Source: CAZPEV01 sp964585635 (lineage in GTDB: Bacteria; Zixibacteria; MSB-5A5; GN15; JAAZOE01). From it: 6,676 nt of DNA. Position numbers and translations under genes: made by a program. The notes beneath the pieces are model-generated. The model searched no databases, had not been told where the DNA came from, and was given only the letters and a program-made list of their open reading frames with translations. The DNA is taken from contig CAZPEV010000176.1 of the NCBI GenBank assembly GCA_964585635.1, positions 1-6,676 of the forward strand. Reading direction: 5' to 3'. Positions 1 through 5,375 of the stretch are shown piece after piece; the stretch's first letter is position 1, and every line of letters begins with the position of its first letter.

Positions 1-841
1 CCCGATAGGTCGGGCGCTCCTTGTGCACCAGCATCGTCAACGTAATAAGCACGACCGGGTAGGTGGCCATGATCGCCGCCGCAATCCCCGCCTCAGTGTG
101 CTGAACCGCCACCAGTGACATCCAGACGCCGATCGTCGGCCCCAGAAATGCGGCCGCCATCAGCGCCCGGGTGGCTTTGGTGTCGGCCAGCGATTTCAGC
201 GTGGCGACGATCTCGCGGCGGGCGGCCGCCACGATCCAGATGGCCAGCGCCGCCGCCAGCATCCGAATGAACGTGGCCGACATCGGGTCGAAACTCTTCC
301 CCATCCCTTCCTTGGCCAGCACCAGCCCCAGCGCCTGCCCGGCGGCGGCGGCAACGCCCATCACCACCCCCAGAAATTTGGAGCCTTCGCGATGGTCGAG
401 CTTGTCGTCTTTGGTGTCGGTTGTGACCCAGCTCACCCCGGCCAGCGTGACCAGAATACCGGCCCCGGCCATCAGCGAAAGTTTTTCGCCCAGCATGATA
501 AAGGCAATAATCGCGGTCATGACCGGCGCCAACGATCCCAAAAGGGCCCCCTTGCGCGGACCCAGAATCACCAGGGACCGGAAGTAGAAGGTATCGCCAA
601 TCGAAAGGCCGATGATGCCGGAGAGAGCGAGATAAAACAGGGCATGGCCCGTGACGCCGGTGGGAAAGGGAGTGCCGAAGCGCAGCAGCAGGATGATGAC
701 CAGATAGATCGCCGCCATCACGATCCGCAGCTTGTTGATCTGATACGATCCGATCCGTCGCCCGGCATAGGCAAACAGGGTCGAGCCTCCCGCCCAGCAG
801 AAGGCGGTGCAGAGGGCCGCCAGTTCACCCAGGAAGATCAT
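1..841 (-). CDS. EamA/DMT-family transporter, C-terminus cut by window start
   Basis: This reading frame is open from the ATG at 841 to base 1, giving 280 codons with no stop in the window. It encodes a very hydrophobic protein with about nine visible membrane helices (roughly residues 5-26, 37-53, 66-86, 99-117, 123-140, 155-175, 188-207, 226-246 and 252-272). It shows the internal duplication typical of EamA proteins: LAPVMTAIIAF...LGEKL at 104-121 is echoed by TYPVVLITLTM...HKERP at 260-277, and a short charged linker (about 141-154) separates the halves. About one more helix should lie beyond the window. The family exports or exchanges small metabolites across the inner membrane, but the substrate cannot be predicted. 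The start is fixed by an in-frame TAG two codons upstream. No strong Shine-Dalgarno is visible. The gene begins 10 bases after the aminotransferase stop, so translation is probably coupled and it is the last visible gene of the operon. Confidence 0.9.
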   Translation of the reverse strand, partial: MIFLGELAALCTAFCWAGGSTLFAYAGRRIGSYQINKLRIVMAAIYLVIILLLRFGTPFPTGVTGHALFYLALSGIIGLSIGDTFYFRSLVILGPRKGALLGSLAPVMTAIIAFIMLGEKLSLMAGAGILVTLAGVSWVTTDTKDDKLDHREGSKFLGVVMGVAAAAGQALGLVLAKEGMGKSFDPMSATFIRMLAAALAIWIVAAARREIVATLKSLADTKATRALMAAAFLGPTIGVWMSLVAVQHTEAGIAAAIMATYPVVLITLTMLVHKERPTYR

Positions 842-851
842 GATCTATCGC

Positions 852-2012
852 TTACCGCCCCGTGCGCAAAGTCGCCTGTTTAAGGGCGGCGATGAGGCGA
901 TCGAGGTCGCGGTCATTGTTGAACAGGTGCGCCGACACCCGGATCGATCCCTCACGCAGGGCGGTGAGGATTTCCTTCTTATGCAGCCGATTATAAACTT
1001 GTTCTACATCAGCCCGATCGGTCGTGAAAGTGAGGATCGAGCTGCGGTGTTTCTTTTCCAGCGAGCTGGTGATCCGGTAGAACGGCTCGCCGGTCAGGTA
1101 TTCGATCAGCCGGTCGAGCAGGGCGTGGTTGTGCTTTTGTATATCGCCGACTCCCAACCTGGTAATGAAATCCAGCGCCCAGTCCAGCGACATGACATGC
1201 GGCGCCGGGTAGGTTCCCAATTCGTACTGGCGGGCGGTCGTTTCGAAGCGGCGGTCAAAATCGAGCAGGTCGGACCAGTGATGGCCCCAGTCGACCCCCA
1301 GCCAGCTTCGCCACGGAGGGATCAGCACCTTCTTGGTTTCCTCCGAGATATAAAATATCCCCGCCCCCTGCGACGACAGCAGCCATTTCTGCGCCCCGGC
1401 CGAAGCGATATCGACCTGCCACTTGCGGAGCTGCATCGTCTCCGCTCCGGCTCCCTGGATGGCGTCAACCACAAAGAAGATATTATGGTCTTTGCATATT
1501 TGACCGATGGTCGCCAAGTCGTTCTTATAGCCGTTGAAGAACTGCACGAACGACAGCGACAGGACGCGGGTCTTTTTCGAAATCGAGCGGCGGAAGAGGT
1601 CGATATCAAAGACCCGGTCGCGGCTCTTGAGGAAGCGGACGATGACGCCGCGATTGCGCAGCTCCAGCCAGGGGTAGACGTTGGCCGGGAATTCGACATC
1701 CGACAGCAGGACCTCATCGCCCGGCTTAAGCGGCAGGCCAAAGGCGGCCAGATTAATCCCGAAGGTGGTGTTGAATCCGAAGCCGACCTCGGTGCGGCGG
1801 CACCCGAAGACCTTGGCGCCGTTGGTGCGAATCCGTTCCAGCGTCTCGAAGACCTCGCCCTGGTGGCCGATCCGGGCCATCTGCGCCGTGCGGTAGTACT
1901 CGTCCTGAAGACGATAGGCGGGTGTGGACAGGGGGCCGTTGGAGGCCGTGTTGAAATAGGCCGTCTTGCGGGTGTGAGGAAAGAGCTTTCTCACCTCGGT
2001 GACATCGTACAT
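852..2012 (-). CDS. Class V aminotransferase-fold PLP-dependent enzyme
   Basis: This 386-residue protein has the usual length and layout of fold-type I, class V PLP enzymes (the cysteine desulfurase / isopenicillin N epimerase-like group). Visible landmarks are the N-terminal YFNTASNGPLS (19-29), EFPANVYPW (107-115, where an aromatic residue seems to replace the PLP-stacking histidine of desulfurases), VVDAIQGAG (181-189, with D183 expected to hold the pyridine nitrogen), AGAQKWLLSSQGAG (205-218, with K209 as the predicted Schiff-base lysine), and REGSIRVSAHLFNN (353-366, with R358 as the likely substrate carboxylate binder). The only cysteines are C71 and C173, and neither sits in a desulfurase active-site loop, so sulfur transfer is unlikely. 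An epimerase, lyase or aminotransferase on an amino acid is more plausible, but the substrate is unknown. A good Shine-Dalgarno (AGGAG, 2021-2025) lies 8 bases before the ATG and overlaps the TAG stop of the upstream membrane-protein gene. It is third in the minus-strand operon. Confidence 0.92.
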   Translation of the reverse strand: MYDVTEVRKLFPHTRKTAYFNTASNGPLSTPAYRLQDEYYRTAQMARIGHQGEVFETLERIRTNGAKVFGCRRTEVGFGFNTTFGINLAAFGLPLKPGDEVLLSDVEFPANVYPWLELRNRGVIVRFLKSRDRVFDIDLFRRSISKKTRVLSLSFVQFFNGYKNDLATIGQICKDHNIFFVVDAIQGAGAETMQLRKWQVDIASAGAQKWLLSSQGAGIFYISEETKKVLIPPWRSWLGVDWGHHWSDLLDFDRRFETTARQYELGTYPAPHVMSLDWALDFITRLGVGDIQKHNHALLDRLIEYLTGEPFYRITSSLEKKHRSSILTFTTDRADVEQVYNRLHKKEILTALREGSIRVSAHLFNNDRDLDRLIAALKQATLRTGR

Positions 2013-2023
2013 CGGCAGGGCTC

Positions 2024-2443
2024 CTACATGGTGTATAGCGTGGCGATGACGGCATAAATGGCGATCAACTTGATCAGATAACCGGCCATCTGAAATAAGG
2101 TGTATGCCAGCGGCAGTTTGACGCGCATCAGAAGCGTAATGGAGAAGGGAACGATCCCCAGCAAAAACAGAAACAGCGCGGCCGCAATCCCGGCCCGGAG
2201 ACCGTAGAAGGGAACCATGACATAGAACCAGCTATAAACGACCGCCGGCAGAACGACGAGGAAGGCGAATTGCGAGATGAACTTGGCTATAAAGAAGCCG
2301 CAACCATCCTCCTCCACGAATTCGCGAGGAAGTTTGGCCAGCAGCCCCAGTCTCTTCTCCAGCGCGTACCAGAGCAGTTCGATCACAACGAGGGTGACTC
2401 CACCCCAAAGCAGGCAGGCGCGGAACAGCCGGAAGGAGATCAT
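2024..2443 (-). CDS. Uncharacterised four-helix membrane protein
   Basis: I do not recognise this family. From the ATG at 2443 it is 139 residues, mostly hydrophobic, with four likely membrane helices (about 9-27, 51-74, 84-105 and 110-136). A polar, charged stretch lies between the first two helices (about 28-48, containing KLPREFVEEDG). There is no catalytic motif and no signal peptide distinct from helix 1. I chose this start over an in-frame TTG nine codons earlier (2470) because the ATG forms an ATGA overlap with the stop of the epimerase gene (2440-2442) and has an AGGGGTGG Shine-Dalgarno-like sequence (2449-2456) 5 bases upstream. It is second in the operon, and its TAG stop is part of the next gene's ribosome-binding site, so its synthesis is probably tied to both neighbours. 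It might anchor or help one of the operon's enzymes or the transporter, but that is only a guess from context. Confidence 0.78.
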   Translation of the reverse strand: MISFRLFRACLLWGGVTLVVIELLWYALEKRLGLLAKLPREFVEEDGCGFFIAKFISQFAFLVVLPAVVYSWFYVMVPFYGLRAGIAAALFLFLLGIVPFSITLLMRVKLPLAYTLFQMAGYLIKLIAIYAVIATLYTM

Positions 2444-3435
2444 CGAAGCCACCCCTGATGGCGGTACCAATCGAGGGTCACCTTGGCGCCGGTCCGAAAA
2501 TCGACGGCGGTTTCAAACCCCAGCTCGGTACGAGCTTTGGCAACGTCGAATCTCCAGTCGACAGTCAACTCCCGGACCTTTTCGCGGGAGAATATCGGTG
2601 GTTTGCCCAGAAGTCGGCCGATGATTTCCGATCCCAACGCGGCGATCATGGCGATCCAGAGCGGAACCGAAACGCCGATCCCTTTTTTGCCGGCGATACT
2701 GCCGATCATATCAAGCATCTCCCGGACCGCGTAGGCCTGGCTTTCGGCAATGACATAGGTTTGGCCGCGGCCGCGAGTGGACTCCAGGGCGATTTTGATG
2801 GCGCGGGCAAGATCATCGACGAAGACCATCTGCACCCGGTTACGACCGCCCCCAAGGTATGGCCTGAAGCCCCGCGCCGCCATCCGAAACAGCTTGAGGA
2901 TGGCCCGATCCCCGGGGCCATAAACGGCCGGCGGGCGGATGATGGTAATCGGAATCTGTTCAAAGAACGGCCCGCAGGCCTTTTCTCCGGCCAGCTTTGA
3001 CCGTCCATAGGCGGTGATGGGGGCCGGGGGATCATCCTCCCGGCGAGCTACCCCCGGGGCCGGTCCGCCGGCCGAGACTGATGACACCAGGAGGAATTTC
3101 TGCAGGCGCGGATTAAAGGTTTTGACGGCATTAAGCAGATTGAGCGTTCCCTGCTCATTGACCTTCAGGAAAGCGGCCTCGTTTCTGGCGGCGATCAATC
3201 CCGCCAGGTGGATGATAAAATCGACCCCCGCAATCGCACCGCGCAGCGACTCCGGATAGGTGATATCGGCGATCATCTTGGAATAAGGAATATCTTTAAG
3301 AAGGCTGAGGTCAGAGGTTTCGCGGCAGATGATACGGATAGCATAGCCGGAATCGAACAGCAGGCGGCAAACCCGGCTGCCGATGAAACCATTGGCGCCG
3401 GTAACCAGTACGGTTTTGATGTCGCCGTTTTGCAT
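2440..3435 (-). CDS. NAD(P)-dependent epimerase/dehydratase (extended SDR)
   Basis: This 331-residue protein has the hallmarks of an extended short-chain dehydrogenase/reductase. These are the Rossmann nucleotide-binding loop TGANGFIG (12-19), IIHLAG (74-79), a serine cluster VSSVS (117-121), the catalytic YxxxK as Y143 and K147 (TAYGRSKLAG), RPPAVYGPGD (167-176), and the post-catalytic VFVDDLARAI (204-213). It should carry out an NAD(P)-dependent redox reaction on a sugar nucleotide, sterol-like or lipid-ketone substrate. The hydrophobic, amphipathic C-terminal segment (about 255-275) is seen in SDRs acting at membranes, so a lipid or polyprenyl substrate is possible but unproven. It is the first gene of the minus-strand operon and shares an ATGA with the membrane protein that follows. 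The start at 3435 has no well-placed Shine-Dalgarno. A -10-like TAGATT ends 6 bases before the ATG, which points to a leaderless message. Confidence 0.92.
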   Translation of the reverse strand: MQNGDIKTVLVTGANGFIGSRVCRLLFDSGYAIRIICRETSDLSLLKDIPYSKMIADITYPESLRGAIAGVDFIIHLAGLIAARNEAAFLKVNEQGTLNLLNAVKTFNPRLQKFLLVSSVSAGGPAPGVARREDDPPAPITAYGRSKLAGEKACGPFFEQIPITIIRPPAVYGPGDRAILKLFRMAARGFRPYLGGGRNRVQMVFVDDLARAIKIALESTRGRGQTYVIAESQAYAVREMLDMIGSIAGKKGIGVSVPLWIAMIAALGSEIIGRLLGKPPIFSREKVRELTVDWRFDVAKARTELGFETAVDFRTGAKVTLDWYRHQGWLR

Positions 3436-3470
3436 TCCGCCAATCTACATTGCCATATCGTTGTTTTCAA
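3436..3470 (-). promoter_or_regulatory. Putative sigma70-type promoter of the epimerase operon (leaderless)
   Basis: Read on the minus strand, TTGAAA (3470-3465) is followed after 17 bases by TAGATT (3447-3442). Only GGCGGA separates the -10 from the ATG at 3435. A transcript starting about 7 bases after the -10 would begin at or next to the A of the start codon, so the operon's message would be leaderless. The boxes match the consensus well, but the assignment is by eye. Confidence 0.5.
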
Positions 3471-3540
3471 GTCAAATCAAGGCTGGGTAAGGCCGCTGCG
3501 CCGCCGCCTGCTTGGGATGGAGGCGCCTTCCGGGCGATAA

Positions 3541-3562
3541 TTTCCTGGGCTTGCCCGGGAGA
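3541..3562 (+). repeat. Hairpin-forming inverted repeat in the divergent intergenic region
   Basis: TTTCCTGGG (3541-3549) can pair with CCCGGGAGA (3554-3562) around a CTTG tetraloop, giving a 9-bp stem that includes two G-U pairs in plus-strand RNA. In minus-strand RNA those positions become A-C mismatches, so the fold favours a plus-strand transcript. No T-run follows, so it is not a standard intrinsic terminator. It lies upstream of the HMA gene promoter and its role is unknown. Confidence 0.4.
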
Positions 3563-3588
3563 GACAGTGGAACCTGAATCGGAATCTG

Positions 3589-3696
3589 ATGTTTAAGAAG
3601 ATACGTGAGGATTATGAATGCGACGATTTGCGCTTGACGATTTCGGGGATGGACGTATATTGCACGCAGTATGACAACGCGTTCAACAACTGTTAG
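3589..3696 (+). CDS. Candidate 35-residue small ORF ahead of the HMA gene
   Basis: From ATG 3589 to TAG 3694-3696 the frame encodes 35 residues starting MFKKIREDYEC, with cysteines at 11, 25 and 35. Its TAG stop is part of the TAGGAGG that serves as the Shine-Dalgarno of the HMA gene, like the stop/SD overlap at 2021-2026. Against it, no strong ribosome-binding site precedes it (only GGA at 3581-3583), and the likely HMA promoter lies inside it. The first residues loosely resemble the start of serine acetyltransferases (MFxxIRED), but the match does not continue. This is a weak candidate that could be chance, or a remnant. Confidence 0.2.
   Translation: MFKKIREDYECDDLRLTISGMDVYCTQYDNAFNNC
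3634..3661 (+). promoter_or_regulatory. Putative sigma70-type promoter of the HMA gene
   Basis: TTGACG (3634-3639) and TATATT (3656-3661) are separated by 16 bases. This is a good match to a housekeeping promoter and sits about 45 bases before the HMA start codon. The -10 is followed by GCAC, making the string TATATTGCAC that recurs exactly before the barrel gene (4346-4355). An ATG begins 9 bases after the -10 (3671), so the 5' end of the transcript would fall almost on it. Confidence 0.55.
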
Positions 3697-3709
3697 GAGG
3701 ATTTCGTGA
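3671..3709 (+). CDS. Candidate 12-codon leader peptide overlapping the HMA start
   Basis: ATG at 3671 opens a 12-codon frame (MTTRSTTVRRIS) that ends with TGA at 3707-3709. The stop overlaps the GTG start of the HMA gene as GTGA. The ATG is 9 bases after the predicted -10, so it could be read as a leaderless start. Translation would run through the AGGAGG of the HMA gene and end at its start codon, which would couple the two. So short a frame can arise by chance, and there is no codon evidence. Confidence 0.25.
   Translation: MTTRSTTVRRIS
3695..3700 (+). promoter_or_regulatory. Strong Shine-Dalgarno for the HMA gene
   Basis: A full AGGAGG lies 5 bases before GTG 3706. This fixes the non-ATG start, since the next in-frame ATG is codon 7 and would remove the basic start of the signal peptide. 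It contrasts with the neighbouring barrel and epimerase genes, which lack a usable site. Confidence 0.8.
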
Positions 3710-4263
3710 AGAAAAGTTTCGCCATGATTACTGTGCTAACGCTGGCGGGGATATTCCTGATCGCCGCGAACCTGATGGCCGGCGATGGCTGCCCCATGGC
3801 GGCCCAGGCCGCTCAGGCAAGCACGACCACTGCCTCGGCCAAGCCGATTCCCGAGGGAGATAAAACCATTGTCCTCAACGTTTCCGGCATGGTTTGCGGC
3901 GGGTGCGTCGACAAGATCACCAAGTCGCTCAAAGCGATTGAGGGAGTCGATGACGTGACCGTCAGCCTTGAGGCCAAGGCCGCTTCGGTGGTCTATAATC
4001 CAACCAAGGTGCAGCCGGAAGCGCTGGCGACGGCGGTAGCGAAGGCCGGATATCCGGCTCAGGTCGCCCCGGCGGCCATGGCCGGTGAGAAACCCAGTTG
4101 CGCGAAGAGCGCCGGCGCGAAGGCCGGTTGCGACCCAACCTGCCCCATGATGAAAGGCGTGAAGAGCGCCCCCAAGACCGAGACCGGCACCGCTTCCACG
4201 ACTGACGACAAAGCCGGCGCCGCTTGTGACGCCCACGCCAAGACTCCCGCACCAGGCAAATAA
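3706..4263 (+). CDS. Secreted heavy-metal-associated (HMA) domain protein with extra Cys/Met clusters
   Basis: This 185-residue protein starts at a GTG behind a strong Shine-Dalgarno. It begins with a signal peptide (MKKS, then a hydrophobic core at about 7-24, with likely cleavage near A25), so it probably acts in the periplasm or outside the cell. An HMA fold spans about 53-120, with the soft-metal motif GMVCGGC at 61-67 (C64 and C67 as ligands), the IEGVDDVTVSLEAKAASVVYNP strand region and the closing AKAGYPAQV, as in MerP and CopZ-type metallochaperones. Unusually, the HMA domain is flanked by low-complexity Ala/Lys/Thr segments carrying extra thiols: GDGCPM (26-31), C132, CDPTCPMM (142-149) and C174. 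CPM occurs on both sides. Cu(I), Hg(II) or similar ions are plausible ligands. No metal ATPase, transporter or MerR-type regulator is adjacent, so the metal cannot be named. It appears to be a single-gene unit closed by a terminator. Confidence 0.87.
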   Translation: MKKSFAMITVLTLAGIFLIAANLMAGDGCPMAAQAAQASTTTASAKPIPEGDKTIVLNVSGMVCGGCVDKITKSLKAIEGVDDVTVSLEAKAASVVYNPTKVQPEALATAVAKAGYPAQVAPAAMAGEKPSCAKSAGAKAGCDPTCPMMKGVKSAPKTETGTASTTDDKAGAACDAHAKTPAPGK

Positions 4264-4287
4264 GCAGATCATAAGGACGTATGATAT

Positions 4288-4320
4288 AAGCGGAGGGGCT
4301 TCGTTGCTCTTCCGCTTTTT
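4288..4320 (+). terminator. Intrinsic terminator after the HMA gene
   Basis: AAGCGGAGGGGC (4288-4299) pairs with GCTCTTCCGCTT (4306-4317) around the loop TTCGTT. The result is a 12-bp stem with two G-U pairs, ending in a run of five T (4316-4320). It lies 25 bases after the HMA stop and just before the barrel gene's promoter, so the two plus-strand genes are separate units. Confidence 0.85.
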
Positions 4321-4322
4321 CG

Positions 4323-4351
4323 TTGGCGGTCGAAGGAGACGCCGCTATATT
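4323..4351 (+). promoter_or_regulatory. Putative promoter of the outer-membrane barrel gene (leaderless)
   Basis: TTGGCG (4323-4328) and TATATT (4346-4351) are 17 bases apart. The -10 ends only 8 bases before ATG 4360, so a transcript would start about at the start codon. A GAAGGAG (4332-4338) lies 21 bases before the ATG, too far for a Shine-Dalgarno and upstream of the predicted transcript start. The -10 and following bases, TATATTGCAC, are identical to those before the HMA gene. Confidence 0.5.
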
Positions 4352-4359
4352 GCACTGAC

Positions 4360-5304
4360 ATGAAGCGAACATGCCTCATCATCCTGCTGGGACTGGCTTT
4401 GGGGGTCAGTCCCCTGAATGCGGCCAAGTACGCCGGAGAACCCTTCTCACTCGGCGTTGGCGCCGGCCCCCTGGGGATGGGGGGAGCGGTCATCGCCGGG
4501 CCGTTCAACGCCACCTCAGGGTACTGGAACCCGGCCGGGCTGGCCTATACTTCCGGCCGGCAGATTCAGACCATGCACGCCGAAACCTTTGGATCGCTTC
4601 TAAATCAGGATTACGTCGGCTTTTCCTCCCATACCGGACGGCAACGCGGGCTCAACAGCTATGGACTGTATCTCTATTATCTGGGCGGCGGCGGAATCAA
4701 GATCACGGGATATGACCCTCAAACGCAGTGGCCCTACGTCATCCGTGAGGAAAGCCATTTTGACCTGATGCTGGGAGCGTCGTTGGCCGGACGGTATCGC
4801 GACAATCTGGCCTACGGCCTCACGGCCAAAGTGCTGTACCGCGACATTGCCGTGGAAACAGGTTATGGCCTGGGACTTGATGCCGGAGTCGTCTATCGGG
4901 TCGATACGATGATCACGGCGGCCATGGCGGTCACCGATCTGACCTCGACTTTCCTGGCCTATTCCAACGATAACACCGAGACGATTTATCCGGCCGTCAA
5001 ACCGGCGCTGTCGGTTCGCCTGGCGCGGCCGAATGTTGCCCTCATCCTATCCGGTCAGGCCATCATCCGCTTTGAGGGACGGCGGCAGACGGCGGAATTA
5101 TGGCAGGGTAATATCTCGGCCGATTTTCAGGCCGGCGCGGAATTATCATATAAAAAGGCTGCCTTCGGTCGGATCGGGTACGATCAGGGGCGGTTCACCG
5201 CCGGACTGGGGGCCGCCTTCAGCCGCTATCTGATCGACCTGGCCTATTTGCATCACGGTCAACTCGACGAGACCTTCCGAATCTCCGCCGGCATAAATTT
5301 CTGA
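4360..5304 (+). CDS. PorV/PorQ-like (UPF0164-type) outer-membrane beta-barrel protein
   Basis: This 314-residue protein opens with a signal peptide (MKRT, hydrophobic 6-18, likely cleavage near A21/A22). The mature N-terminus carries the family signature LGMGGAVIAGPFNATSGYWNPAGLA at 38-62, a close variant of the LGMGGA...YWNPAGLA motif of PorV, PorQ and UPF0164 proteins, which are FadL-like barrels. The rest is alternating amphipathic strands rich in Gly and aromatics, ending in RISAGINF, whose terminal phenylalanine fits the BAM recognition signal. The protein should sit in the outer membrane. In Bacteroidetes relatives act in type IX secretion, but no other type IX genes are visible here, so a general barrel or transport role is equally possible. 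It has its own promoter just after the HMA terminator. No plus-strand terminator as good as its neighbours' is seen downstream. Confidence 0.85.
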   Translation: MKRTCLIILLGLALGVSPLNAAKYAGEPFSLGVGAGPLGMGGAVIAGPFNATSGYWNPAGLAYTSGRQIQTMHAETFGSLLNQDYVGFSSHTGRQRGLNSYGLYLYYLGGGGIKITGYDPQTQWPYVIREESHFDLMLGASLAGRYRDNLAYGLTAKVLYRDIAVETGYGLGLDAGVVYRVDTMITAAMAVTDLTSTFLAYSNDNTETIYPAVKPALSVRLARPNVALILSGQAIIRFEGRRQTAELWQGNISADFQAGAELSYKKAAFGRIGYDQGRFTAGLGAAFSRYLIDLAYLHHGQLDETFRISAGINF

Positions 5305-5340
5305 TCTTGCTCCCCGATTTTTATGGACCATCATGGCCGA

Positions 5341-5358
5341 CCGCCGTCGCGCCGGCGG
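5341..5358. repeat. Short GC-rich inverted repeat
   Basis: CCGCCG (5341-5346) and CGGCGG (5353-5358) flank TCGCGC, in the gap between the convergent barrel and SWIB genes. It has no adjoining T-run on the plus strand, so it is at best a weak transcription-slowing element after the barrel gene. Confidence 0.25.
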
Positions 5359-5375
5359 CACCGTGGCCGAAGGGC

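Noticed and set aside
171..883. Two overlapping plus-strand frames (138 and 163 codons) opposite the EamA gene.
   Set aside because: The minus-strand frame has nine membrane helices and the EamA internal repeat. The plus frames are low-complexity shadows.
852..2012. Cysteine desulfurase (NifS/SufS/IscS).
   Set aside because: The fold is shared, but the protein has only C71 and C173, neither in the active-site loop, and no Fe-S assembly genes are nearby.
807..2057. Long open plus-strand frame of 416 codons opposite the aminotransferase.
   Set aside because: It lies almost wholly antisense to a gene with clear PLP-enzyme motifs. Its translation is rich in Arg, Gln and Asp with no domain signal, as expected from the antisense of GC-rich coding DNA.
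2458..3540. Several plus-strand frames (up to 180 codons) opposite the epimerase.
   Set aside because: The minus strand carries an intact SDR with Rossmann and YxxxK motifs. The plus frames show no motif or plausible start site.
3706..4263. Mercury-resistance (mer) operon.
   Set aside because: The HMA domain resembles MerP, but no MerT, MerA or MerR gene is next to it, and the neighbour is an unrelated outer-membrane barrel behind a terminator.
3736..4272. Minus-strand frame of 178 codons opposite the HMA gene.
   Set aside because: The plus strand has a signal peptide, a strong Shine-Dalgarno, the GMxCxxC motif and a terminator. The antisense product is Gly/Arg-rich shadow.
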